A stretch of 64,000 nucleotides of DNA from Paenimyroides viscosum (lineage in GTDB: Bacteria > Bacteroidota > Bacteroidia > Flavobacteriales > Flavobacteriaceae), in assembly GCF_003858535.1 (NCBI RefSeq), contig NZ_RQTJ01000009.1:48047-112046 (forward strand), in the 5' to 3' direction. The position numbers were made by a program, and so were the translations under genes. Numbering within the stretch: the first letter of the stretch is position 1; every line of letters starts with the position of its first letter. The notes beneath the pieces were generated by a model. That model was not told the origin of the DNA, did not search any database, and saw only the letters and a program-made list of their open reading frames with translations. Shown here piece after piece: positions 1 to 7,257 of this stretch.

Positions 1-760
1 CTAATAATTTTGGATAATCAAATTTCCAATATTCAAACTCTTCTCTACTGATTTCAGTTATTTCATCAGAATTTACATTGAATTCACCCTTAATATACTC
101 GTCTAAAAATTCGTTAAATAATTGTTCTATTGGATATTTAATAAAAGGAAACTCCATCTGATGTTCATATATCTTTTTTTGAAATTGTATAATTTCATCG
201 TTATGAACTGCGAAATAAAAATTTTCTATCGTAGAATTAGTTTTGAAATCAAAAATATTAGCAACGAAAAATTTCGCCTCTAAATCAATTTTTAATAAAT
301 ACCTAGCTTCATCAAATGTTTTACATTTCTGTAAAATCAATGGATAAGAAAAATCAAAAACTATGTAACAATCATCTTCTTTAAAATAACCAGATTTTAT
401 TTCAAATCTTTCTAATTCTAAATTATGTTCAAAATATGGATCGTAATAAAAAGAATCTTCCTTATTATGATCAAACCATTTATAAAAAAAATCTTTTGCT
501 TCTATATCAGTTAAGCAATATTGTCTTCTTATATGCTCTCCAGGAATATCATATATTATTCTATCTGCGACACAATCTATTAGTGTCACTTCACCATGAC
601 GGTTAATAGATAATATTTTAAGTCCTTTTAATATCTCAATATTTTTTATCGTATATAGTTCATTTTCTGTTTGAGAATGTCTAGTAATATCTAATCCCCC
701 AATTATTCTAACAACATTCTGATTAATCATAAGAGAAAACAATTCGTTTATGTATTCCAT
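1..760 (-). CDS. Hypothetical protein, 5' part only (runs off window start)
   Basis: An open frame runs from an ATG at 758-760 to the first base of the window without a stop, giving the first 253 residues; the C-terminus lies outside. The product is acidic and rich in Phe, Tyr and Ile, with no signal peptide and no membrane segment, so it is probably cytoplasmic. I recognise no domain. Composition and length resemble the single-domain hypothetical proteins often found as immunity or accessory genes in Flavobacteriaceae, but nothing here proves that. It is divergent from rpoD, with about 280 bases between the two starts. The uninterrupted frame over 760 bases of AT-rich DNA is the main evidence that it is real. 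Confidence 0.6.
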   Translation of the reverse strand, partial: MEYINELFSLMINQNVVRIIGGLDITRHSQTENELYTIKNIEILKGLKILSINRHGEVTLIDCVADRIIYDIPGEHIRRQYCLTDIEAKDFFYKWFDHNKEDSFYYDPYFEHNLELERFEIKSGYFKEDDCYIVFDFSYPLILQKCKTFDEARYLLKIDLEAKFFVANIFDFKTNSTIENFYFAVHNDEIIQFQKKIYEHQMEFPFIKYPIEQLFNEFLDEYIKGEFNVNSDEITEISREEFEYWKFDYPKLL

Positions 761-1040
761 GGCTAATAATAAAAATTAATATAAACTTAAATATTTTATT
801 TTGTATTCATAAAAGAATTTCATTTGATTTTCTCAACATAATAATTCCTCCAACACCTATCCATACAACATTGATTATTTATTATTCGCATACTAAATGT
901 TTAAAAAATCGAATTGAATTACCCGCTTTATATCACGGTAGATTCGTACGAATAAAAAAAGTTTTACAAACTTTTGTAACATTTTGTAACATGCTGCGTA
1001 TAACTAACAGTTAACAACAAAGGAAGGGGTTATTTAAAAC

Positions 1041-1904
1041 ATGAGACAACTTAAAATTACCAAACAGGTAACCAATCGTGAAACGGCATCGTTAGACAAA
1101 TATTTACAAGAAATTGGTAAAGTAGATTTAATTACTGCAGACGAAGAAGTAGAATTAGCACAACGTATTAAAGCGGGCGATCAACGCGCTTTAGAGAAAT
1201 TAACAAAAGCTAATTTACGTTTCGTAGTATCGGTAGCAAAACAATACCAAAATCAAGGTTTAACACTACCCGATTTAATTAACGAAGGAAACCTGGGATT
1301 AATTAAAGCCGCACAACGTTTTGATGAAACACGTGGTTTTAAATTTATTTCATACGCCGTTTGGTGGATTCGTCAATCAATCTTATCAGCTTTAGCAGAA
1401 CAATCACGTATCGTACGTTTACCATTAAATAAAATTGGATCTATCAACAAAATCAACAAAATGTATGCGTTGTTAGAACAATCGAATGAACGTCCGCCAT
1501 CGGCAGAAGAAATCGCTAAAGAATTAGACATGACGGTTAACGACGTAAAAGAGTCAATGAAAAACTCTGGTCGTCACTTATCAATGGATGCGCCTTTAGT
1601 AGAAGGAGAAGATTCTAACTTGTACGATGTATTGCGTTCCGGCGAATCACCAAATCCGGATCGTGAACTGATTCATGAATCATTAAGAACAGAAATCGAA
1701 CGTGCGTTGGAAACATTAACTCCGCGTGAAGCAGATGTTGTTCGTTTGTATTTTGGTTTGGGCGATCAACACCCAATGACATTAGAAGAAATTGGGGAAA
1801 CTTTTGATTTAACGCGCGAACGTGTTCGTCAGATCAAAGAGAAAGCAATCCGCAGATTAAAACATACATCTCGCAGTAAAATCTTAAAAACCTATTTAGG
1901 ATAA
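1041..1904 (+). CDS. rpoD: RNA polymerase primary sigma factor RpoD/SigA
   Basis: This is the housekeeping sigma factor, which brings core RNA polymerase to promoters. The 287-residue protein is the short Bacteroidetes form: it lacks region 1.1 and begins almost directly with region 1.2 ([16 protein letters not shown]). Region 2 contains [17 protein letters not shown] and the promoter-melting segment [17 protein letters not shown] at about residues 105-122. Region 3 follows, then region 4.2 with the helix-turn-helix [18 protein letters not shown] near residue 255. The start is the first ATG, and the N-terminus matches the family. It is monocistronic, with a strong terminator 10 bases downstream. 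Two TTTTGTAAC copies lie about 50 bases before the ATG, but I could not place a clean promoter. Confidence 0.97.
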   Translation: MRQLKITKQVTNRETASLDKYLQEIGKVDLITADEEVELAQRIKAGDQRALEKLTKANLRFVVSVAKQYQNQGLTLPDLINEGNLGLIKAAQRFDETRGFKFISYAVWWIRQSILSALAEQSRIVRLPLNKIGSINKINKMYALLEQSNERPPSAEEIAKELDMTVNDVKESMKNSGRHLSMDAPLVEGEDSNLYDVLRSGESPNPDRELIHESLRTEIERALETLTPREADVVRLYFGLGDQHPMTLEEIGETFDLTRERVRQIKEKAIRRLKHTSRSKILKTYLG

Positions 1905-1914
1905 TATCAATTTT

Positions 1915-1945
1915 AAAACTCGTTATTTAGGTAACGAGTTTTTTT
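1915..1945 (+). terminator. Rho-independent terminator after rpoD
   Basis: An 11-base stem (AAAACTCGTTA / TAACGAGTTTT) with a six-base loop is followed by a T run. It sits 10 bases after the rpoD stop codon. Confidence 0.85.
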
Positions 1946-2006
1946 ATGCCCACTTTGTAACAAATCGAAATAAACGATACTAACATTTTGTAAAAATTAT
2001 TCTGCT

Positions 2007-2510
2007 TTGAAAGCCACCGAAAAAGAATTCTTGGATTTAATGCAAAAGCACAAGGGAATTTTATATAAAATTTCCAGGATGTACTTTGACCATACGGAAG
2101 ATCAGCAAGACTTGATTCAGGAAATGACTTTTCAATTGTGGAAATCGTACCAAAACTTTAAAGGCGACAGTCAGTTTTCTACCTGGATGTACCGCGTTTG
2201 TTTGAATACTGCTTTAACCTTCTTTAAAAAAGACGACAAAAAACAGGACAAATACGAACTTCATGAAAATTATGACCGCATAGATACTGACGACAGCGCT
2301 TTTAAAGAAGAACAGCTAAAATATTTTTACGATGCCGTGCAAGAACTCAACAAAGTAGAAAAAGCCCTTATTTTCTTGTTTTTAGAAGGAATAAACCATA
2401 AAGACATTGCCGAAAACCTGGGTATCAGCGAAGTAAATGCGCGCGTAAAGTTAAACAGAACAAAGGAAAAATTACAAACCATCATAAAAAAGAACGGATA
2501 TGAATTTTGA
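2007..2510 (+). CDS. ECF-type RNA polymerase sigma factor
   Basis: A 167-residue sigma-70 family protein of the ECF type, holding only regions 2 and 4. Region 2 spans roughly residues 8-75 (MYFDHTEDQQDLIQEMTFQLW, FSTWMYRVCLNTAL). Region 4 covers residues 105-160, with the helix-turn-helix INHKDIAENLGISEVNARV. I start it at TTG 2007, because the upstream residues KEFLDLMQKHKG are typical of flavobacterial ECF factors and the next ATG (2040) would cut them. Its stop overlaps the next gene by 11 bases, so the two are probably translated together, and that membrane protein may be a partner or modulator. The target regulon cannot be told from the sequence. Confidence 0.9.
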   Translation: MKATEKEFLDLMQKHKGILYKISRMYFDHTEDQQDLIQEMTFQLWKSYQNFKGDSQFSTWMYRVCLNTALTFFKKDDKKQDKYELHENYDRIDTDDSAFKEEQLKYFYDAVQELNKVEKALIFLFLEGINHKDIAENLGISEVNARVKLNRTKEKLQTIIKKNGYEF

Positions 2511-3132
2511 TGAGTTACAAAAAAAATGGGACAATCAGCCCGAAAAAGATATTAACATAAAAGCAGAATATTTAACCAAAAGTAAATCGCTTGCCGAAAA
2601 AATCATTAAAAGTTTTAAGCGCGAAGCCATTTTTTGGATCGTAAGTATTGTGTTTATTTTAATAGTTCCTTTAATGGAATCGTCGCAAATACACGGTGTT
2701 TTAAGTCTTATATATTACTTTTTGGTGTGCCAATTTATCGTTTTTGGGCTGTATTATTACCGCCGATTTTACACGATAAGCAAAATGATTAAACAACCCA
2801 ACACGTTTAGCAGCCGCGAAAGTATTATTAGATTGTATTATGAGTTTTATTTTGCAATTGAAACCTATCGCTCGTCTATTTACATTTTGTTGCCAACGTC
2901 TATAGCTTTGTTTGTAATTACGGCAGGTAAAGATAAAACGTGCGATTTGGTAGATAAATTCTATCATTTTAAAGAAACTTTTCAAGCCGATCCTACGTTT
3001 ATTTACATGGTGTTTATTTTGGGAATTGTAACAATTGTACTATTGATTTTGTTTTCGGAATGGATTATTAAGAAGTTTTACGGCAGCTATTTAAAACAGC
3101 TGAAAGAACTAATGGACGAATTTGAAGATTAA
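2500..3132 (+). CDS. Four-helix membrane protein coupled to the ECF sigma gene
   Basis: A 210-residue protein with a polar N-terminal stretch of about 45 residues (MNFDELQKKWDNQPE), then four predicted membrane helices near residues 46-62, 68-88, 126-146 and 166-186, and a short charged C-terminus. The gene begins inside the end of the ECF sigma gene (11-base overlap), which suggests translational coupling. Position and topology fit a membrane-bound sigma modulator: the N-terminal cytoplasmic part could bind the sigma factor. I do not see a zinc-binding anti-sigma motif (HxxxCxxC), so a classical ZAS-type anti-sigma factor is not supported. A shared terminator with the convergent gene lies directly after the stop. 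Confidence 0.8.
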   Translation: MNFDELQKKWDNQPEKDINIKAEYLTKSKSLAEKIIKSFKREAIFWIVSIVFILIVPLMESSQIHGVLSLIYYFLVCQFIVFGLYYYRRFYTISKMIKQPNTFSSRESIIRLYYEFYFAIETYRSSIYILLPTSIALFVITAGKDKTCDLVDKFYHFKETFQADPTFIYMVFILGIVTIVLLILFSEWIIKKFYGSYLKQLKELMDEFED

Positions 3133-3133
3133 C

Positions 3134-3164
3134 AAAAAAGCAACTCGAATGAGTTGCTTTTTTT
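3134..3164. terminator. Bidirectional terminator between convergent genes
   Basis: AAAAAAGCAACTC and GAGTTGCTTTTTT form a 13-base stem around a four-base loop. A-rich and T-rich flanks let it act for both the sigma operon and the gene at 3163-3819. Confidence 0.8.
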
Positions 3165-3819
3165 AGTAATAGGTAATTGTTCTGTTATGAATATTCGTGG
3201 AAAACTCAGTGGTAACAATTGATTGAACCCAATTACCTATTTCATCGAATTGATACTGAATATCAAATTCATATTTTTCATTAAGTTTGTTATCAAGATA
3301 AAATTCTAAACCACAAAATGTACCGTATTGATCAAAAAAATTTACTGCTTTTTCTGTAACCCCGTCATCATTCAACGTATTTCTTTCCAATCTAATTAAC
3401 ATCATTGCATCATTGTGGAAATATTCTGTTGTATTAAAAATTTCTCCAGATTCATCATAAGAGATCGTTTTATACATTAAATCTTTCTTATCGTAATAGA
3501 ATTCAGCAAGTTTTATTATTTTGCTGTCTTCATTATTATAAACCGTTTCTAGCCAACCTGTAGAATTTTTTTCTTTTTTTCTTGTTACACTATCATGATT
3601 TGGCGAATTTTTAAATTCCAATAAATAGCCTTCTTTCGTAAACTGTTTTTCACTTGTTAAAGATGAGCAATCTTTAGTTTGTGCTTTACCGTAGTTGTGG
3701 GAACACATTTTAAGTTCTTCTTGAATTGATTTCACTTTTCCCTTCAATCCAAAAGATTCTAAACTTTGGGCATTTAAATTCAATCCAAAAAACATGACAA
3801 CTAAAACAATATTCTTCAT
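3163..3819 (-). CDS. Secreted hypothetical protein
   Basis: An exported protein of 218 residues with the signal peptide MKNIVLVVMFFGLNLNAQ, cut after NAQ. I start at the ATG at 3817-3819 rather than the upstream in-frame one at 3897: the extra 26 residues would be translated from the terminator of ahcY, and the signal peptide begins exactly at the inner Met. The mature part has repeated short beta-type stretches (YYDKKDLMYKTISYDESG, EYFHNDAMMLIRLE, FFDQYGTFCGLEFYLD). These recall the YD/MORN-like 'text-book' repeats of secreted Bacteroidetes proteins, but I cannot name a family. Two Cys near the N-terminus (CSHNYGK, DCSSL) may form a disulfide. Function unknown. Confidence 0.65.
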   Translation of the reverse strand: MKNIVLVVMFFGLNLNAQSLESFGLKGKVKSIQEELKMCSHNYGKAQTKDCSSLTSEKQFTKEGYLLEFKNSPNHDSVTRKKEKNSTGWLETVYNNEDSKIIKLAEFYYDKKDLMYKTISYDESGEIFNTTEYFHNDAMMLIRLERNTLNDDGVTEKAVNFFDQYGTFCGLEFYLDNKLNEKYEFDIQYQFDEIGNWVQSIVTTEFSTNIHNRTITYY

Positions 3820-3852
3820 AAACAATTCAATTAGAAAAATAAAGATATAAAA

Positions 3853-3882
3853 AAAAGCAACTTCAATGAGTTGCTTTTCGTT
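3853..3882 (-). terminator. Terminator after ahcY
   Basis: Read on the minus strand, AAAAGCAACT and AGTTGCTTTT enclose a short loop, followed by a run of T. It lies about 20 bases past the ahcY stop. Its core (GCAACT...AGTTGC) is nearly the same as the terminator at 3134-3164. Confidence 0.75.
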
Positions 3883-3899
3883 TTCATGAGATAACAATA

Positions 3900-5216
3900 T
3901 TAGTATCTATAATATTCCGGCTTAAATGGTCCTTGAACCTCCACACCAATATAATTTGCTTGTTCTGTTGATAAGGTTTCTAATTCTACACCTAATTTAG
4001 CCAAGTGCAATGCAGCTACTTTTTCATCTAAATGTTTTGGTAGCATGTACACATCGTTCTCGTATTTATCAGCATTGTTCCATAATTCGATTTGTGCCAA
4101 TGTTTGGTTTGTAAACGAGTTACTCATTACAAATGACGGATGACCAGTTGCGCAACCTAAGTTAACCAAACGTCCTTCAGCCAAAATAATAATATCTTTT
4201 CCGTTTATGTTGTAAATATCAACTTGTGGTTTCACTTCTTTTTTAGTAGCTCCGTAAGTTGCGTTTAACCAAGCCATATCAATTTCATTATCAAAGTGAC
4301 CAATGTTACAAACAACCGTTTTATCTTTCATTTTTTCGAAATGACGCCCCACAACGATGTCTTTATTTCCGGTAGTTGTAATAATGATGTCTGCATTACC
4401 AACAACAGTATCTAATTTTTTCACTTCAAAACCATCCATAGCTGCTTGTAGCGCACAAATTGGATCAATTTCGGTAACCGTAACAATAGATCCAGCTCCG
4501 CGGAAAGACGCTGCTGTTCCTTTACCAACATCACCGTAACCACAAACAACCACACGTTTACCAGCCAACATTAAATCGGTAGCACGACGAATAGCATCAA
4601 CAGCCGATTCTTTACATCCGTATTTGTTATCGAACTTCGATTTTGTAACCGAATCGTTCACATTGATTGCCGGCATTGGCAAAGTTCCTGCTTTTACACG
4701 CTCATATAAACGATGAACACCAGTTGTAGTTTCTTCAGACAAACCTTTAATTCCTGCAACCAATTCTGGGTAACGATCAATAACCATGTTGGTTAAATCG
4801 CCACCATCATCTAAAATCATGTTTAACGGCTGACGGTCTTCACCAAAGAACAATGTTTGTTCAATACACCAGTCAAAATCTTCTTCGTTCAAGCCTTTCC
4901 ATGCATAAACCTGAATTCCTGTTTCGGCAATTGCAGCTGCAGCCTGATCTTGTGTAGAAAAAATGTTACAAGAACTCCAAGTAACTTCTGCACCCAAAGC
5001 TTTCAACGTTTCAATTAACACAGCCGTTTGTATGGTCATGTGCAAACATCCTGCAATACGCGCACCCTTTAAAGGTTGTTCGTTTTTATACTCTTCACGA
5101 AGCGCCATTAACCCTGGCATTTCAGCTTCTGCTAACTCAATTTCTTTTCTTCCCCAAGCCGCTAATGAAATATCTTTCACTTTAAATGGCACGTAAGGTA
5201 TCGTTTTTGTACTCAT
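3900..5216 (-). CDS. ahcY: Adenosylhomocysteinase (S-adenosylhomocysteine hydrolase)
   Basis: Splits S-adenosylhomocysteine into adenosine and homocysteine, removing the product inhibitor of methyltransferases in the activated methyl cycle. It is NAD-dependent. The 438-residue length is usual for the bacterial enzyme. Visible signatures are the substrate-binding part ([16 protein letters not shown]), DGGDLTNM, the NAD-binding [10 protein letters not shown] near residue 235, and the end PFKPEYYRY, typical of the family's conserved KxxYYRY-like tail. I place the start at the ATG at 5214-5216 ([18 protein letters not shown]). A longer frame to 5261 adds 15 residues that do not fit the family and would overlap the promoter. 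The gene stands alone, with its own promoter and terminator. Confidence 0.96.
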   Translation of the reverse strand: MSTKTIPYVPFKVKDISLAAWGRKEIELAEAEMPGLMALREEYKNEQPLKGARIAGCLHMTIQTAVLIETLKALGAEVTWSSCNIFSTQDQAAAAIAETGIQVYAWKGLNEEDFDWCIEQTLFFGEDRQPLNMILDDGGDLTNMVIDRYPELVAGIKGLSEETTTGVHRLYERVKAGTLPMPAINVNDSVTKSKFDNKYGCKESAVDAIRRATDLMLAGKRVVVCGYGDVGKGTAASFRGAGSIVTVTEIDPICALQAAMDGFEVKKLDTVVGNADIIITTTGNKDIVVGRHFEKMKDKTVVCNIGHFDNEIDMAWLNATYGATKKEVKPQVDIYNINGKDIIILAEGRLVNLGCATGHPSFVMSNSFTNQTLAQIELWNNADKYENDVYMLPKHLDEKVAALHLAKLGVELETLSTEQANYIGVEVQGPFKPEYYRY

Positions 5217-5248
5217 GTATTCTGTATATTTGTATATCAAATTGTTTG

Positions 5249-5282
5249 CAAATTTACGCATTTCATTTTAAAAGATTGCAAA
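5249..5282 (-). promoter_or_regulatory. Predicted promoter of ahcY
   Basis: On the minus strand TAAATTTG (5249-5256) matches the Bacteroidetes -7 consensus TAnnTTTG. A TTTG box (5279-5282) lies 22 bases upstream, slightly longer than the usual 19-21 spacing. It is 33 bases before the chosen ATG and overlaps the first bases of the longer, rejected start. Confidence 0.45.
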
Positions 5283-5304
5283 CGAAATCATAAACCGTTA
5301 CAAT

Positions 5305-5940
5305 ATGCCCTTATTTAAAACTATTTCGTACGACATTGATACGCAGATATTTATTTGGAAGATTTTAGAAAGCGAAGCCGAATTGAATACTGCCGTTACG
5401 TTACAGGACAAACATTTGCACAGATTGAACGGAATGCTATCTGAACAACACCGTAAGGGATTTTTGAGTGTTCGGAAATTATTGATGGAAGCCGGTTATA
5501 CCGATTTTGATTTGAATTATGATACCAACGGAAAGCCGAGTTTAGCAGATGGAAAGCATATTTCAATAACCCATTCTTATGATTTTTCTGCGATTATTGT
5601 CAGCACTCAAAACGTTGGGATTGATTTGGAAAAACAGCGTGAAAAGATCATTAAAATTGCCGATAAATTTATTGGATCTGAAAACAGTTTTTTGAATACT
5701 GAAAGGAATTATAAAGAAGATTTAAGTGTAATCTGGGGTGCGAAAGAAGCTTTATACAAAATGTGCAATTCTCGCAGTTTGAGTTTTAAACAGGATATGC
5801 ATATTCACGATTTTACTAAAAACACCAACCAAGGCACAGCCACAGTTAGTTGTAAAGAATTAGATTTTGATTGTCGATTTACTTTTCATTTTGAAACCTT
5901 TGAAAATTACACTTTAGTTTACGCATTAGAAAATGAATGA
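5305..5940 (+). CDS. 4'-phosphopantetheinyl transferase superfamily protein
   Basis: Transfers phosphopantetheine from CoA to a serine of carrier proteins, which activates acyl or peptidyl carriers. The 211-residue protein matches the Sfp-type two-lobe arrangement in one chain. It has the substrate-side ITHSYDFSAIIVS, the magnesium-binding VGIDLEKQREKI around residue 110, and the signature WGAKEALYKM near residue 147. The W..KEA..K motif and the GIDLE motif together are diagnostic. It diverges from ahcY and seems to be a single gene. AcpS activity cannot be told apart from secondary-metabolite carrier activation by sequence alone; flavobacteria commonly carry this form in this ahcY neighbourhood. 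Confidence 0.88.
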   Translation: MPLFKTISYDIDTQIFIWKILESEAELNTAVTLQDKHLHRLNGMLSEQHRKGFLSVRKLLMEAGYTDFDLNYDTNGKPSLADGKHISITHSYDFSAIIVSTQNVGIDLEKQREKIIKIADKFIGSENSFLNTERNYKEDLSVIWGAKEALYKMCNSRSLSFKQDMHIHDFTKNTNQGTATVSCKELDFDCRFTFHFETFENYTLVYALENE

Positions 5941-5950
5941 TTTTTCTTTC

Positions 5951-6018
5951 CCACAGATACAAAGATAATTTACTAACCAATTTGATTTTATTTACAGATA
6001 TAATCCGTGTATCTGTGG
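5951..6018. repeat. Intergenic inverted repeat of the CCACAGAT...ATCTGTGG kind
   Basis: A perfect 11-base inverted repeat, CCACAGATACA (5951-5961) and TGTATCTGTGG (6008-6018), flanks 46 AT-rich bases. Elements with CCACAGAT ends and ATCTGTGG partners are scattered in many Bacteroidetes genomes. Only one copy is seen here, so repeat status rests on that general knowledge. The in-frame GTG at 6007 lies in its right arm. Confidence 0.6.
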
Positions 6019-6033
6019 CAAAAACACAAAACT

Positions 6034-6432
6034 ATGAATAAAGAAATTATACAAACCGAAATACAATACAAAGCCGTGCGCAGTTCGGGTGCGGGTGGAC
6101 AAAACGTAAATAAAGTTGCTACAAAAGTGCAGATTCAGTTTTTTGTGGAGCAAAGCAACGGCTTAACTGCCGATGAAAAATCAACATTGACAGAAAAATT
6201 AGCCAACCGCATAACCAAAGAAGGTTTTATAATGGTTGAATGTGGCGAAACCCGCAGTCAGCTTAAAAACAAAGAACTATGTACCCAACGTTTATTTATG
6301 TTATTGGAAAGTGCTTTAAAGAAAGATAAAAAACGTATTGCTACTAAAATTCCTAAAGCGGTAATTAAAAAACGTTTAGAAGACAAACAACGCATCGCCG
6401 ATAAAAAAGAGAATAGAAAGTTTAGGTTTTAG
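6034..6432 (+). CDS. arfB: ArfB/YaeJ-like peptidyl-tRNA hydrolase (GGQ protein)
   Basis: A short release-factor-like protein of 132 residues that rescues stalled ribosomes by hydrolysing peptidyl-tRNA. The catalytic loop SSGAGGQNVNKVATKV sits at about residues 17-32 with the universal GGQ, and the C-terminal tail is strongly basic (KKDKKRIATKIPK...KENRKFRF), as needed to enter the empty mRNA channel. Length and the lack of stop-codon-recognition domains separate it from RF1 and RF2. I start at ATG 6034 instead of GTG 6007, since the latter lies in an intergenic repeat and the family begins near MNKEIIQTEI. The next gene starts three bases after its stop. Confidence 0.9.
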   Translation: MNKEIIQTEIQYKAVRSSGAGGQNVNKVATKVQIQFFVEQSNGLTADEKSTLTEKLANRITKEGFIMVECGETRSQLKNKELCTQRLFMLLESALKKDKKRIATKIPKAVIKKRLEDKQRIADKKENRKFRF

Positions 6433-6435
6433 ATT

Positions 6436-6858
6436 ATGGGAAAAATAGACAAACACATATTACAATCGTGGATAATAACGTTACTTACAAGCCCTATTTT
6501 TTTTATACTTCTAATTATTTTTGAGGATGGTTTAAACAGAACCGAAGCCAAAGATTTCTTTACTCTTTATTTTCTATTTGTTATAATAGGTACTTTTTGC
6601 GCTGTACCCACTTTAGTGTTTCTTATACTTATTTCTCATTTTTGTAAAAATCATGTATATTGGAACAAAATATCAATAAGTTTAACGACAACTGTATTTA
6701 TATTCTTATCTTTTATATTAGCAGACATGAATTTTTTTTCAAACGGCAATATTAAATTCATCTTATTCCCATTAATATATTCAATAATTTTCACTGTTGC
6801 TCTTTATAAATCAAACAATCTATGCAATTCCATTCAAAAGCTAAAGAACAAGCGTTAA
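6436..6858 (+). CDS. Small polytopic membrane protein, unknown function
   Basis: A 140-residue, very hydrophobic protein with four predicted membrane helices at about residues 12-30, 42-65, 81-97 and 103-123, joined by short loops. The C-terminus is basic (SIQKLKNKR) and so probably cytoplasmic. I recognise no family. It follows the ArfB-like gene by three bases, so the two are likely co-transcribed, although its lower GC content suggests it is an accessory gene placed in the operon. Its stop codon overlaps a possible ATG of the next small frame (TAATG at 6856-6860). Confidence 0.65.
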   Translation: MGKIDKHILQSWIITLLTSPIFFILLIIFEDGLNRTEAKDFFTLYFLFVIIGTFCAVPTLVFLILISHFCKNHVYWNKISISLTTTVFIFLSFILADMNFFSNGNIKFILFPLIYSIIFTVALYKSNNLCNSIQKLKNKR

Positions 6859-7004
6859 TGCGTTTACATGTACAGCACGAAATTGCTGTTGCAGGCATTA
6901 ACAAAAACGAAGAATTAACCAAAGAAGAACAGCAAAAGGCTTTAAAAGAAGAATTAATCAATTTTAATCAAAAGAAAAAAGGGTTACAAGGCTCTGCTTT
7001 CTAA
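6822..7004 (+). CDS. Small charged helical protein (48-60 aa)
   Basis: A short frame of 60 residues from ATG 6822, or 48 from ATG 6858. The second choice overlaps the stop of the preceding gene as TAATG, a common coupling arrangement, and I prefer it slightly. The sequence is strongly charged and looks like one long amphipathic helix (NKNEELTKEEQQKALKEEL) ending in GLQGSAF. Its composition differs clearly from the membrane gene it overlaps, which argues for a real small gene. A frameshifted tail of the membrane protein is a second reading, but a charged helix after four membrane spans would be odd. No family recognised. Confidence 0.5.
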   Translation: MQFHSKAKEQALMRLHVQHEIAVAGINKNEELTKEEQQKALKEELINFNQKKKGLQGSAF

Positions 7005-7061
7005 TCTTTCGCCTATCATCTTTTTTCTATTATCTTTTCTCTTTCATCTCAAAAAAACCAT

Positions 7062-7069
7062 TATCTTTG
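7062..7069 (+). promoter_or_regulatory. Predicted -7 element of the thiamin receptor gene
   Basis: TATCTTTG matches TAnnTTTG. Transcription would begin about 6-8 bases later, right at the first stem of the riboswitch at 7075. No convincing TTTG -33 box is seen, so this rests on the -7 match and on position. Confidence 0.4.
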
Positions 7070-7074
7070 CCCCG

Positions 7075-7152
7075 TCTCAAAGGGGTGCCAAATATCGGCT
7101 GAGATCATACCCGTATAACCTGATTCGGATAATGCCGACGTAGGGAATTGAA
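7075..7152 (+). ncRNA. TPP riboswitch (thi-box)
   Basis: The conserved thiamin pyrophosphate aptamer is present in order: GGGGTGCC (7082-7089), GCTGAGATCATACCC (7098-7112), CCTGATTCGGATAATGCC (7119-7136) and GTAGGGA (7140-7146). GGGGT pairs with ACCC (P2), TCGG with CCGA (P5), CCT with AGG (P4), and TCAA with TTGA closes P1. It lies 105 bases before the TonB receptor start. High TPP should lower expression of the receptor, giving feedback control of thiamin or thiamin-precursor uptake. Confidence 0.95.
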
Positions 7153-7214
7153 CAAATACACTATGAGTGCACGCATAAGTTGCTGTTCGTAACGAAAACA
7201 TTTTTATTAATCTA

Positions 7215-7255
7215 AACAAAATAAAAGCCCCTTTTATTTGTAAAATTATTTTTAC
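7215..7255 (+). promoter_or_regulatory. Candidate expression platform of the TPP riboswitch
   Basis: Two hairpins precede the ATG at 7258. The first pairs ACAAAATAAAAG with CTTTTATTTGT (7216-7240) with one bulged A. The second, GTAAAA/TTTTAC (7240-7255), ends two bases before the start codon. The first followed by an A/T-rich run could end transcription; the second could hide the start. Which one works cannot be told from the sequence. Confidence 0.35.
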
Positions 7256-7257
7256 GA

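Noticed and set aside
3820..3897. Longer start of the secreted protein at 3163-3819
   Set aside because: The extra residues come from the ahcY terminator and would precede a complete signal peptide.
5217..5261. Longer start of ahcY
   Set aside because: The family begins at MSTKT; the added bases include part of the predicted promoter.
6007..6033. GTG start for the ArfB-like gene
   Set aside because: It lies in the arm of an intergenic inverted repeat and adds residues not expected for the family.
6436..7004. Small charged frame as frameshifted tail of the membrane protein
   Set aside because: The membrane protein ends with a normal basic tail, and the frame has its own start; however, this is not fully excluded.
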